This document shows positions 8,148-17,483 of a DNA stretch of 39,542 nucleotides, piece by piece. Numbering within the stretch: position 1 is the stretch's first letter; each line of letters begins with the position of its first letter. Below the pieces are notes generated by a model that worked only from the letters and a program-made list of their open reading frames with translations, was not told the DNA's origin and searched no databases. Source of the stretch: Sediminibacterium sp. (GTDB lineage Bacteria > Bacteroidota > Bacteroidia > Chitinophagales > Chitinophagaceae); NCBI GenBank assembly GCA_023263235.1, contig JALQXE010000039.1:1-39542 (forward strand), given 5' to 3'. A program made the position numbers and the translations under genes.

Positions 8148-9797
8148 TTATTTTTGAGAGAACCACATTTCTTTTGTGTGGTAATCAATAGCAGTAGCAC
8201 CAATACGTGTTAACTCATTAATGTTCCAAACGTATTCAGAGTTAAATCTTGGACGCACTCTGTATACCAATTTACCATTGTTATCTTGGAATAAATCGGT
8301 ACCACTTGGTGGAACAAAACCACGATACACTTGTTGTCCCGTTGAAGGATCGTTGTCTACATAGTGGTATCTGCGCATATCTACCCATGTTTCAAAAGTA
8401 CCATGTCCCCAAAGAGCAATATACTTTTGTAACATAATATGTGTAAGTGTTAAATCTGCAGCATTCGCAGGAACTACTCTTGTATCTGCTAAGAATGCAT
8501 CTCTTTTTGCTACAGTTAATAAATCGGCACTAGGCACATTGGTATTATAGTAAGTCATTAACAAATCAAAGTGTTTAGATATACCATCTTTGTAAGCAGC
8601 CAAAGCAGCAGACTTGTCGCCTTTTCTAAATGCTGCTTCTGCTCTTAAGAAAGCCATTTCAGATGCAGTCATTACTGGGAAAGGTGCAGCATTTCTGAAA
8701 ATAAAACGACAGTTTGCATCCGTTGCTGGTGCAGTGTTATTTACTGAAGCCGTTTGTGATACTCCCCAGAAACTTTCTGGTCTGTCATTGGCAGGCAATA
8801 CTGCTTGACCTTTAACAATATCAACACCCTTAAATGTTCCAGCAGCATTTTTTCTTAATAAATAAATGGCTCTTGGATCGGCCACCCCTGAAAATGCTGG
8901 GTTAGAACCATTCATTAAGTTTGCTATAAATGAAGATTGTCTTATTGCAGTAGGTGTTACCGTACTTGCAGTACTTAAGTTACCTCTGAAAGGACCAAAG
9001 AAATTATTAGTTGCACTTACTGCTGTTGCAGCGAACTTAACCATTGCATCGTCACCAGTTTCTTTCATTGCTAAATTAGAATAGTAAATAACAGAGTCTG
9101 GCTTATATTCTGCTTTATTTGTTAAGTGTGCATAGTTTCTTGCCAACACACCATAAACAAATTTTTTCCATTTTGCAACATCACCAGCATACATGAATGC
9201 ATCGCCTTTTGCTAAAGAAGCTTGGCTTGCATTATCGCCAGTTTTATTTAATAAATCTAATGCTTCAAAACAAAGTTTTTTAGAATAGGCATATACCTCG
9301 TCTTGATTGTTATATTTAAAAGTAATTTGATCGGTGTTAAATGCTTCCTTTAAAATTACTTCTCCATGATAGTCGGTTAAGGTTAACCAACTCCAAGCAA
9401 AAATAGCTTTACCTACACCCGCATAATCCCATTGTTTATTTTCAATTGCCCACTCAATCATTTTCACATTATTTTGACCAATGTCATAATAATGAGAACG
9501 CCAAAACGAGCCGGCGTTATCACTACCTGCGGTGTATCCCATACGATCGAAGTTACTTTGGATACCACTATATACAAAGTTCTGCGTGTAGGCTCCAATA
9601 TAACGTATATCGTTTAATGGACCGTGACCACCATAGTTGCCGCCCATTGAGGAAACAATTTGTGGCAACAAGGTTTCAGGCGCCACCTTAACATCATAGT
9701 TAGGGTTTTTATAGGCCTCATCAATTTTTTTAGAACAAGAGGCACCCATTACTGCAAGCGCGCCTAGTACTAAGAGATGTTTAAAATTATATTTCAT
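8148..9797 (-). CDS. SusD/RagB-family nutrient-binding outer-membrane lipoprotein
   Basis: Surface lipoprotein that forms the lid and ligand-binding partner of the SusC channel, 549 residues. The signal peptide ends in a lipobox (VMGASCSKK, Cys21 as the lipidated residue). The N-terminal region has the SusD-like pattern (DEAYKNPNYD, then Trp-rich helices with AWSWLTLTDYHGEV). TPR-like helices appear in TASEMAFLRAEAAFRKGD near residue 380, and the C-terminal IALWGHGTFETWVDMRRYHY segment is typical. It looks closer to the SusD-like_2 subgroup than to classical starch SusD. It starts 20 bases after the SusC stop, the usual operon arrangement, and a strong terminator follows. The ligand is unknown. 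Confidence 0.92.
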   Translation of the reverse strand: MKYNFKHLLVLGALAVMGASCSKKIDEAYKNPNYDVKVAPETLLPQIVSSMGGNYGGHGPLNDIRYIGAYTQNFVYSGIQSNFDRMGYTAGSDNAGSFWRSHYYDIGQNNVKMIEWAIENKQWDYAGVGKAIFAWSWLTLTDYHGEVILKEAFNTDQITFKYNNQDEVYAYSKKLCFEALDLLNKTGDNASQASLAKGDAFMYAGDVAKWKKFVYGVLARNYAHLTNKAEYKPDSVIYYSNLAMKETGDDAMVKFAATAVSATNNFFGPFRGNLSTASTVTPTAIRQSSFIANLMNGSNPAFSGVADPRAIYLLRKNAAGTFKGVDIVKGQAVLPANDRPESFWGVSQTASVNNTAPATDANCRFIFRNAAPFPVMTASEMAFLRAEAAFRKGDKSAALAAYKDGISKHFDLLMTYYNTNVPSADLLTVAKRDAFLADTRVVPANAADLTLTHIMLQKYIALWGHGTFETWVDMRRYHYVDNDPSTGQQVYRGFVPPSGTDLFQDNNGKLVYRVRPRFNSEYVWNINELTRIGATAIDYHTKEMWFSQK

Positions 9798-9817
9798 ATC
9801 TTATAGTTATTTATTAA

Positions 9818-12800
9818 TTAAAAAGAAGTTCTAAATCCAAAGTTGAAACTTACCGGTGCACCCATGTTACCATAGTCAAATCCAAATCCGCTTACACCAC
9901 GGCTAGCTGCTGAGTTTGCACCCACTGCAGGATCTGCACCACTATAGTTTGTAATTAGAATTAAATCATTAACAGTTAAGAAAGCAGAAAGTGTTTTAAG
10001 ATTTTTTGCTAAACTTCCTTTAAGATATTTCTTAAGATTGTAGTTTAAAGAAATATCTCTTAGTCTGAACCAGTTAATGTCTTTTTCAATAAATGCCTCT
10101 TCTGGCATTGTTGAGTAATACAAGTAGTTGTTTTGAGGAATGAATTTTACATTATTCTTAGTTGGTGTACTTGTATTTTCTTTGCCATCTTTTAACACAC
10201 CGTCAATTAATACTTCGGCATATCTCATTGCAGTTCTATTACTTCTACCAATTGTTGTTAAGTATCTGTCGGTAGCATTAAAGATATCGCCGCCCACTTT
10301 AATATCCCACAAGAATGATAATCTCAAATCCTTATAAGTGATATTGTTTAACCAACCAATAGTAAAGTCGGGATTACGATCACCTCTTACTTTAAATACA
10401 TTTTCTAATAAAGGTATACCTGTTGTTGGATTTACTAATATTTGTCCTGCGTTGTTTCTTGCATAACCATAAGCAGTAATAGTGGTAGTAGGTCCACCAT
10501 TTACTAAACCACCTCTCGCGTTTCCATAAACCCAAGTATCTGAGATATAAAATTCAGGAACGTTAGAAGGTAATGAAGTAACCTTATTACGCATTCTGTT
10601 AAAATTAAATCTTGTATTCCAAGAGAAATCTTTTTTATCCACTATCAAGTAGTCTAATACGATTTCCAAACCTGTATTTTCGTTAGAGCCTACGTTCAAT
10701 GTATTTAACACAAAACCAGTTCCATAGCTCGCTCTAAAGTTTTCTGCAATTAAGTCTTTGTTTTCAGTTTTGTAATAAGTAATCTCTGTGCTTAAACGGT
10801 TATTAAAGAACTTAAGTTCTGTACCTAACTCGAATGTTTTTTGTCTTTCTGGTGTTAAATAAGGATTCGCATTGGTGAAATCATAATAATATCCACCACC
10901 ACTACCCGTATTAAAGTTTAAGATAGATTGGTTAGCATAAGGTGCACTTGAACGTGCTGTACTCGCTAATGATCCTCTTAACTTCCAGTAATTTACTTTT
11001 TCTTTTAAAGCAGGGAAGATGTCGGTCATAATCATACTCACACTTCCTGCTGGGTAGTTATATGAACGACTTGCTGTAGGGAAAATAGATGATTCTTCAA
11101 AACGATGAGAGTAAGTGAAGAATATTTTGTTATCATAATTAACCGCTGCTTCACCAAAGTAAGCTGCTTGACGGCTAATGTTATAGTTAGGTAAACCAAA
11201 ACGCGTCATATTACTATTTCTAATTCTAGTAATATCTAAAGTGTTCGCACTATCTGTTCTGTTTGCGTCGGTTAAATTATTACCAAAAATAGAAGTGGTT
11301 TGTGTTTCATAATCCTGCCACATATTACCCAACATTAAACGCGTATTAATTTTCCCAAAGCTTTTCTTTGCAGTTGCAGTAACCGTATGGTTATAGCCAT
11401 AATAATTACGATAATAGTTTTCCAATGCACCTTTTTGTGCTCTTGTTAAAAAGTATGAAGAAGAATCCCACTTAGACCATCCAGTTTGATAATAGGTATC
11501 ATAACCTACACGTCCGTTAATTGTTAACCACTTTGTTGGATTGTAAGTAACCGCTAATGTTGCAATTTGTCTTGTTACTTCATCGCGGCTTCTGTTACGA
11601 TAAACGTTAAAGAAAGGATTGTCTAATTCACCATTAGGATTGGTAGTAAACAATGGCTTTTTTAAACCATCTGCACTTTGCCAATCTCTAATATCGTTAT
11701 CTACCGGCCAAGCCAATAAGTTTAATAAATAACCACTCACCCCTCTTTTAGGTTTGTCATTAGTACTTGTAACCACACTATAGCTTGGAGAGATTTCTAA
11801 TTTGTTATTAAAAAACTTATGATTTGAAACTACTCTAAAGTTTTGCTTTGTGTATTGGTTTGTTGGTACTGGAGATTTTTCATCAACGAATGCTGCAGAA
11901 AAACGTATTGAGTGATTCTTTACTCCATAGTCCAAAGAAATATTTTGGTTTTGAGACATACTTGATTGGAAAAAATTATGCAAGTTGTCATAGGTTTGAG
12001 TTCCATAAGGAAACTCTTGACCAAAATATTGGAAGATATCACTAGGTACACCGTTTAATCCTGCATCATATTTTGTAAATAATTTTGGATATCTAGTGTA
12101 TGTAGAAGATCTAAAACTATTGTCATATGCAACATTAATTTTTCCAGTTGTACTTGTTCCTTTTTTAGTAGTAATCACAATGGCTCCAGAGCTCGCTTGG
12201 CTACCATATAACGCTGTAGCTTCTGGACCTTTTAACACCGTTACGTTTTCAATATCGTTAGGGTTTAAATCTGAAATACGATTGGTATAGTCATTTGATC
12301 TGTTCTCAGTAGAAACACTCGCACTTGTTGGCTTAACGGCTAAACCTGTATTACGATTGTTTTCTTGTACTGATGAGTTATCAACGATTACACCATCTAT
12401 AATAAATAAAGGAGAGTTGTCTAATGATAAAGAGTTAAAACCTCTTAATACAATTTGAGAACTTGCACCAGCAAGACCACTCGTTGGATTAATCGTTAAA
12501 CCTGCAACGCGTCCTTGTAAGCTATTTACAAAATTATTACGTTGTGATTCCGCAATTTCTGAACCTTTTAATTTTTGAACGGAATAACCTAATTCTTTTG
12601 GATTACGCTTAATGTCCATCGCAGTAACAACCACTTCTTCAAGTTCATTGTCAATCGGAGTTAGGCGAACATTATAAACAGCTTTTGATCCAATCTTCAC
12701 TTCTTTAGCTGCATAGCCAACAAATGAAATGGAAAGTGTCTGTCCAGCAGTTGCACTAATTGAATAATTACCATCCTTATCGGTAAGGGTGGCTGATTTT

Positions 12801-12946
12801 GTTCCTTTAATCACAACGGTAACGTTTGCAAGGGGTGCATTGTCACTTCCAGTAACCTTACCCGATACAGTGGTTTGTTGCGCATTTACTACCGAAATGC
12901 TAAACAATAGCGCCAATAGTAAAGTACATAATCCTTTGATTTGCAT
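9818..12946 (-). CDS. SusC/RagA-family TonB-linked outer-membrane protein
   Basis: Full-length TonB-dependent channel of 1042 residues, normal for SusC. Signal peptide MQIKGLCTLLLALLFSISVV, cleavage at VNAQQ. A carboxypeptidase-regulatory-like domain (VSGKVTGSDNAPLANVTVV, about 25-100) is followed by the EEVVVTA element, the plug with GFNSLSLDNSPLFIIDGV and NPNDIENVTVLKGPEATALY (about 115-260), and a beta-barrel to the C-terminal FNFGFRTSF ending in an aromatic residue. It imports an oligomeric nutrient with the SusD lipoprotein encoded next. No SusR, hybrid two-component system or ECF sigma/anti-sigma pair is nearby, so its regulation is not visible. Confidence 0.95.
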   Translation of the reverse strand: MQIKGLCTLLLALLFSISVVNAQQTTVSGKVTGSDNAPLANVTVVIKGTKSATLTDKDGNYSISATAGQTLSISFVGYAAKEVKIGSKAVYNVRLTPIDNELEEVVVTAMDIKRNPKELGYSVQKLKGSEIAESQRNNFVNSLQGRVAGLTINPTSGLAGASSQIVLRGFNSLSLDNSPLFIIDGVIVDNSSVQENNRNTGLAVKPTSASVSTENRSNDYTNRISDLNPNDIENVTVLKGPEATALYGSQASSGAIVITTKKGTSTTGKINVAYDNSFRSSTYTRYPKLFTKYDAGLNGVPSDIFQYFGQEFPYGTQTYDNLHNFFQSSMSQNQNISLDYGVKNHSIRFSAAFVDEKSPVPTNQYTKQNFRVVSNHKFFNNKLEISPSYSVVTSTNDKPKRGVSGYLLNLLAWPVDNDIRDWQSADGLKKPLFTTNPNGELDNPFFNVYRNRSRDEVTRQIATLAVTYNPTKWLTINGRVGYDTYYQTGWSKWDSSSYFLTRAQKGALENYYRNYYGYNHTVTATAKKSFGKINTRLMLGNMWQDYETQTTSIFGNNLTDANRTDSANTLDITRIRNSNMTRFGLPNYNISRQAAYFGEAAVNYDNKIFFTYSHRFEESSIFPTASRSYNYPAGSVSMIMTDIFPALKEKVNYWKLRGSLASTARSSAPYANQSILNFNTGSGGGYYYDFTNANPYLTPERQKTFELGTELKFFNNRLSTEITYYKTENKDLIAENFRASYGTGFVLNTLNVGSNENTGLEIVLDYLIVDKKDFSWNTRFNFNRMRNKVTSLPSNVPEFYISDTWVYGNARGGLVNGGPTTTITAYGYARNNAGQILVNPTTGIPLLENVFKVRGDRNPDFTIGWLNNITYKDLRLSFLWDIKVGGDIFNATDRYLTTIGRSNRTAMRYAEVLIDGVLKDGKENTSTPTKNNVKFIPQNNYLYYSTMPEEAFIEKDINWFRLRDISLNYNLKKYLKGSLAKNLKTLSAFLTVNDLILITNYSGADPAVGANSAASRGVSGFGFDYGNMGAPVSFNFGFRTSF

Positions 12947-13069
12947 AAAATGTGCTCTTTAGTTAATAAAATGAGTTGAGGGCTTCAACCTATTAATAAA
13001 ATTAGCGCTTTTGCATTTTATTAACAAATGTTTGGATAGCAAATATGTAGTTAAAAACTAGATTTTTGT

Positions 13070-13690
13070 CTATAGAATTGCTTTTTGAAGCATTTGTACA
13101 CCCACAGGTTGGTTAAATTGAAGGGGATAGGAGGTTAAAAGCGTTTGAATACAATTTAAAAGGTCCCATTTATTTGCAAATTCATATTTGAACCTGATTT
13201 TCCATTCTTGACCTAAAATATGTGAAAGACGATTAGCCAAAGGGGTAGACAAATCTAATTTTCCAAAAACCGAATTGGGCGCCTCCTGTTTGGCAAGACT
13301 AAACACTTCTCGGTACAACGCTAAAACTTTTCCTGGTTTTAATCTCAATAAATTATACAAATGAATAAAATCAAAAATTAACCATATAATATTTTGATGA
13401 CCCACTTTAGTGAGCGTACCGTTTTGTAAATAAAAAATTTCGTTTAATTGAGCAGTAGATAATAATGGTGCGTTTAATTGAATGCCCTCAAATGCTTGCT
13501 GGCCTTTAATTTGAATGGTACTAGGTGTTATAATAATATTCGCAGTAAATAAATTTTGTAAATATTGGAATTGAATAATTCCAATAATTTTTTGTTTTGA
13601 TTTTGAATGAATAATGAAATCAAAGTCCTTGGAAGTCGTTAAAAATAATTCCTTAGAACTATTTTGTTGAGGGTGTTTTTGAATAAACAT
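13070..13690 (-). CDS. Hypothetical protein, 206 residues, unrecognised
   Basis: I do not recognise this protein. It has no signal peptide and no clear membrane helix. The hydrophobic stretch IIWLIFDFIHLYNLLRLKPG (about residues 100-119) looks more like a buried amphipathic helix. It is rich in Gln, Leu, Ile and Asn and has no Cys. Codon use looks like its neighbours. It lies downstream of the VWA-MoxR-small ORF group on the same strand, 49 bases after the small ORF, so it could be the last gene of that operon. The ATG at 13690 is the only good start. Confidence 0.6.
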   Translation of the reverse strand: MFIQKHPQQNSSKELFLTTSKDFDFIIHSKSKQKIIGIIQFQYLQNLFTANIIITPSTIQIKGQQAFEGIQLNAPLLSTAQLNEIFYLQNGTLTKVGHQNIIWLIFDFIHLYNLLRLKPGKVLALYREVFSLAKQEAPNSVFGKLDLSTPLANRLSHILGQEWKIRFKYEFANKWDLLNCIQTLLTSYPLQFNQPVGVQMLQKAIL

Positions 13691-13739
13691 GGTATGATAT
13701 TTTTTGTTAAAAATTCACACCAAGAAAAATGAAAGGGAA

Positions 13740-13898
13740 TTACGTTTTTGTTTGACTGTAATTGTCCTCATCTATTTTACCACCGCGGAGTTCGACTCTC
13801 TCGGTTGGTACCCATTTAAGGGTTCTTGATGATGGAACAAAAGTAAGATATTTGGCAATTACACCCAAAAAAGGATGGTATTTAACCCGCCTTTTCAT
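13740..13898 (-). CDS. Small ORF, 52-residue basic protein downstream of the MoxR gene
   Basis: I translated this ORF by hand: ATG at 13896-13898, 52 codons, TAA at 13740-13742. The protein begins MKRRVKYHPFLGVIAKYLTF, with a basic N-terminus, and ends with an acidic and polar stretch (KIDEDNYSQTKT). It contains WVPTERVELRGG. The start is 25 bases after the MoxR stop and the stop is 49 bases before the next gene, so it fits neatly in a same-strand operon. Its composition looks like a real small protein rather than random AT-rich translation. I recognise no family. Function unknown. Confidence 0.5.
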   Translation of the reverse strand: MKRRVKYHPFLGVIAKYLTFVPSSRTLKWVPTERVELRGGKIDEDNYSQTKT

Positions 13899-13923
13899 AA
13901 TTTAATTATTGATTATCAATAAG

Positions 13924-15480
13924 TTACTGGTAATCGGAATAGTCATCCTCGTCAAAATGCATTTCTCCCAAGTTCATCATGCTACCCATTAAATCCTTGA
14001 ACTCAATTTTTCCATCAATCATTTTTTTGCTTATTAAGGAATAGGAAGCCAAACCATGCAATACAAATTCCATTAACAGGGCTGCTTGTTTTTCATTGGC
14101 TTGCGGGAAATGTTTTTTAACGATGCCAAATAAACCATCTACTTTATATAATGCAAGTACTTTTTCTTCGTCTTTCATGTCTAACAATACGTCCAAATGA
14201 TTGCCTGCATCAAACCATTTTGTAATTAAAGCATATGGATTTTCGGGTTGATTTGCTGATGCTGTTGAGTCGGTAGATTTTTTTACTGGCTTTTTCTTTT
14301 TAAGATCATCAGGATTAGGGAAGTAGGTTATAAATAAACTGCGAATTGATTTGTTCAATAAATTTAGTGCTACTTCATAAGGACCTTCTTGTTCACCTTC
14401 ATATACCAATTCAATTTTTCCTGTAATTGCAGGAATGATTCCAGATAAATCACTAATCCAAATTTGCGTGTGATTTTCGTTATGAATAATAGCACGTCTT
14501 TCCGCACTGCTCACTGCAGCTTCATAGGCAGCAATGGTTAAGCGCGCACTCACCCCACTTTTTTTATCTACAAACTCATTGGTTCTTGCTTCAAAAGAAA
14601 CTTGTTCGATTAATCTTTTTATTAAATCACTTACCTCTACTTTTTCTTTTTGTACTGATAAGATATTCGCTTCTTGTTCTGTAATGGCCAAAGAGGTTTC
14701 AATATTTTTTGGATAGTGCGTTAATATTTGACTTTCAATTCTATCTTTTAATGGTGTTACAATACTTCCTCTATTGGTATAGTCTTCTGGATTCGCAGTG
14801 AATACAAATAAAATGTCCAAGGGCATACGTAATTTAAATCCACGTATTTGAATATCCCCTTCTTGTAAAATATTAAAAAGCGAAACCTGAATTCTTGCTT
14901 GCAAGTCCGGCAATTCATTAATTACAAAAATGCCTCTATTACTTCTTGGTATAATTCCATAATGGATTACTTTTTCGTCCGCAAAACTTAGTTTTAAATT
15001 GGCTGCTTTAATAGGATCAATGTCTCCAATTAAATCCGACACGCTTACATCGGGCGTGGCTAATTTTTCACCATAGCGCGCGCTTTTATGTACCCAATGA
15101 ATGGGTGTATTGTCACCATGTTCTGCAATTAAGTCTACAGCAAACCTGCTTAGGGGCTGTAATGGATCATCATTTACTTCAGAACCAGCAACTGTAGGAA
15201 TATATTCATCCAATAAGTCCACCATTTGACGCGCCATTCTTGTTTTTGCCTGACCGCGTAGTCCAAGAAACAAAATATTGTGTCGGCTTAATAAAGCACG
15301 TTCAACATCGGGGATTACCGTATCCTCATATCCCAAGATGCCTTCAAATGCATTTTCTTTATTTTGAATGCTGGCAATTAAATTATCGCGCACTTCATCT
15401 TTGATAGATTTTGGTTGATAACCGGATTTTTTTAAATCGCCTAAGGTCAAAATTTTTGTAATATCTTTTTTCTTACTCAT
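13924..15480 (-). CDS. MoxR-type AAA+ ATPase (magnesium-chelatase-like)
   Basis: Cytosolic AAA+ ATPase of 518 residues, which in this family works as a chaperone-like remodeller with a VWA partner. Visible elements are a variant Walker A GLRGQAKT (73-80; last Gly replaced by Ala), variant Walker B IFVINEL (184-190; Asn in place of the usual Asp before Glu), sensor 1 FTANPED (227-233) and an arginine-finger candidate Arg247 in PLKDRIES. As I recall, the GLRGQAKT and INELPDL variants are normal for this subgroup, so I do not read them as loss of activity. The C-terminal 120 residues are a helical tail ending in an acidic DEDDYSDYQ. The ATG is two bases after the VWA stop, so the two are cotranscribed. 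Confidence 0.88.
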   Translation of the reverse strand: MSKKKDITKILTLGDLKKSGYQPKSIKDEVRDNLIASIQNKENAFEGILGYEDTVIPDVERALLSRHNILFLGLRGQAKTRMARQMVDLLDEYIPTVAGSEVNDDPLQPLSRFAVDLIAEHGDNTPIHWVHKSARYGEKLATPDVSVSDLIGDIDPIKAANLKLSFADEKVIHYGIIPRSNRGIFVINELPDLQARIQVSLFNILQEGDIQIRGFKLRMPLDILFVFTANPEDYTNRGSIVTPLKDRIESQILTHYPKNIETSLAITEQEANILSVQKEKVEVSDLIKRLIEQVSFEARTNEFVDKKSGVSARLTIAAYEAAVSSAERRAIIHNENHTQIWISDLSGIIPAITGKIELVYEGEQEGPYEVALNLLNKSIRSLFITYFPNPDDLKKKKPVKKSTDSTASANQPENPYALITKWFDAGNHLDVLLDMKDEEKVLALYKVDGLFGIVKKHFPQANEKQAALLMEFVLHGLASYSLISKKMIDGKIEFKDLMGSMMNLGEMHFDEDDYSDYQ

Positions 15481-15482
15481 AA

Positions 15483-16580
15483 TTAGTACACTGTTTTTCT
15501 TTTTCCACTTTCAAAATCATTAAATATAAAACTACCTAAATTATCTAGTGAAGCAAAGTAGGCTTTTCCATTATTCATCTCTGTAAACTCTTCTACAAAT
15601 TTTTGTAGGTAAGGGTCCGATGCAATCATAAATGTGGTGATTGGAATTTTTAATTTTTTACATTGACTCGCTAAATTAATGCAACGATTTACCACTTTGC
15701 GATCCAATCCAAAACTATTTTTATAATACTTACCTCCAATTTTTAAACAAGTAGGCTTACCGTCGGTAATCATAAATATTTGTTTATTGGCTGTTTTTCT
15801 TTTTCGCAATAAATCCATTGCTAACTCAAGTCCAGCAACCGTATTGGTGTGATATGGGCCTACTTGCAAATAGGGAAGGTCTTTAATTTCAACCTGCCAC
15901 GCATCATTTCCAAACACCACAATATCAATGGTATCTTTTGGATATTTTTTGGTGATGAGTTCACACAAAGCCATCGCCACTTTTTTTGCAGGCGTAATTC
16001 TGTCCTCACCATACAAAATCATAGAATGTGAAATATCAATCATTAACACCGTAGAAGTTTGTGTTTTAAAATCAGCTTCTCTTATAACTAAATCATCCTC
16101 ATGTATGGAGAAAGCATCTACCCCTCTATTAATTTGTGCGTTCTTAATACTCTCCGTAAAATCTATTTGTTCCATTAAATCACCAAACTGAAATGAACGG
16201 GTATCAGAATTAATATCACCCGTTGGGCCTAGCTTTGTTGTACTATGATTACCTTGTTTTGTTTTTTTTAATTTCCCGAAAATTTCTTCCAAACTTTTTT
16301 GGCGGATCGTTTGTTCTGTTTTCGCCGTGATTGCAAACTTTCCGTCCTGTGGATTTTCTTTTAAATACCCGTTTTGTTTTAAGTCTTCGATAAAATCTCC
16401 TACACCGTAATTGTCATCTGTGAACTTATGGGTGCGGTCTAATTGATTCATCCAATCCAAGGCCTCACTTGCATCACCGCTCGTATAATTTAGCAACTGC
16501 GTGAATATGTCCAGCATTTGCTCAAACTTGGATTTGGAGTTTTCACCAGGAATAAAATTAACAAAACGATGCCCTATCAT
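15483..16580 (-). CDS. VWA-domain protein, partner of the MoxR-type ATPase
   Basis: Cytosolic protein of 365 residues from the ATG at 16580; a TTG six codons upstream is the alternative. There is no signal peptide or membrane helix. The N-terminal 170 residues are helical and charged. The C-terminal half is a von Willebrand factor A domain with a complete metal-binding MIDAS: DISHS (182-186), Thr in YHTNT near 245, and Asp273 in MITDGKP. VWA proteins of this type act as substrate adaptors for MoxR ATPases, as in RavA-ViaA or CbbQ-CbbO. The two-base gap to the ATPase supports a stoichiometric pair. The client protein is unknown and no Bat or metabolic-enzyme genes are adjacent. Confidence 0.88.
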   Translation of the reverse strand: MIGHRFVNFIPGENSKSKFEQMLDIFTQLLNYTSGDASEALDWMNQLDRTHKFTDDNYGVGDFIEDLKQNGYLKENPQDGKFAITAKTEQTIRQKSLEEIFGKLKKTKQGNHSTTKLGPTGDINSDTRSFQFGDLMEQIDFTESIKNAQINRGVDAFSIHEDDLVIREADFKTQTSTVLMIDISHSMILYGEDRITPAKKVAMALCELITKKYPKDTIDIVVFGNDAWQVEIKDLPYLQVGPYHTNTVAGLELAMDLLRKRKTANKQIFMITDGKPTCLKIGGKYYKNSFGLDRKVVNRCINLASQCKKLKIPITTFMIASDPYLQKFVEEFTEMNNGKAYFASLDNLGSFIFNDFESGKRKTVY

Positions 16581-16726
16581 AGTTATGCAAAATAACAAAT
16601 ACTATTCAAGAAGGTTTAAACAATATGATAAAGGAGCTATCTTATTCCTTAAATAATAAAGAATTAGTCCACGGAGTATTTTTATATTTCTTAATTTCAG
16701 GTATCAATCAACTACAAGTCTTCATT

Positions 16727-17434
16727 TTGAAAAAAATTCTACTATCCTTTGTCATTTTATTTAACAGTTATCTTGTTTTTGGACAAAACGCAGAATCGCT
16801 TTGGGCAATAAACCCATTATTGGAAAATTTGAATTCAAAACAAATTAACGCAGGCAGGTTGCAACAGATAGTTGTTGCTTTTAAGCTAAATATGAAAGAT
16901 AAAGATTATAAAGTGATGGGCTTGGAAAAAATAAAAGGCAAATGGAAGCTTGCTATTGCGCCCGTTAAAGCCAGCATAGGTCGCAATGGATTTGCTAAAG
17001 AAAATGAAAAAATGGAGGGGGATGGTAAAACACCTATAGGATTATATGCTTTGGGAAAATTATATAGTTATGACGCTGCTATAAATACTAAACTTCAATT
17101 TCAACAAGTAGACTCTTTAGATAAATGGATTGACGATAGCAGTTCGATTGATTATAATAAATATGTACGCGGCGAAACGAATGCAAAATCATTTGAACAT
17201 TTAAAACTAAAAAGCGTTGACTATAAATACTGTATGGTCATTGAATACAATACTCAACCCGTTGTGAAAGGAAAAGGGAGTGCTATCTTTTTTCATGTAG
17301 CCAATGAAAACTATGCACCCACTGCGGGCTGTGTTGCCATTGCAGAGAATGACATGTTAGAATTTTTAAGATGGTTAAAACCCAGAAAGAAAAAAGGAAT
17401 GTTGATAAGTGGTATTGTGGAGATGTGGGAATAA
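16727..17434 (+). CDS. L,D-transpeptidase (YkuD) family protein
   Basis: Exported peptidoglycan cross-linking or cross-link-editing enzyme. I place the start at the TTG at 16727 because it gives an ideal signal peptide (KKILLSFVILFNSYLVFGQ); an ATG at 16625 adds 34 residues that would bury it. The mature enzyme shows GDGKTPIGLYALG near residues 98-110, the usual entry to the YkuD fold, and the active site His190 ... Cys202 in FFHVANENYAPTAGCVAI. This is the H-x(n)-[ST]-x-G-C pattern, here with Thr-Ala-Gly-Cys. 235 residues, normal size. It is divergent from the VWA gene and 49 bases upstream of the serine hydrolase gene, possibly cotranscribed with it. Confidence 0.85.
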   Translation: MKKILLSFVILFNSYLVFGQNAESLWAINPLLENLNSKQINAGRLQQIVVAFKLNMKDKDYKVMGLEKIKGKWKLAIAPVKASIGRNGFAKENEKMEGDGKTPIGLYALGKLYSYDAAINTKLQFQQVDSLDKWIDDSSSIDYNKYVRGETNAKSFEHLKLKSVDYKYCMVIEYNTQPVVKGKGSAIFFHVANENYAPTAGCVAIAENDMLEFLRWLKPRKKKGMLISGIVEMWE

Positions 17435-17483
17435 AAAGTATAATGATGATAAATTTAAAATAAAACAGAAAATAAATTTAACT

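Noticed and set aside
9432..9691. Two overlapping plus-strand ORFs inside susD
   Set aside because: Antisense shadows of a clear SusD gene, without protein-like composition.
13924..16580. Bat (Bacteroides aerotolerance) operon
   Set aside because: There are no BatA/BatB membrane-VWA genes or DUF58 gene; the VWA protein is soluble and placed before the ATPase.
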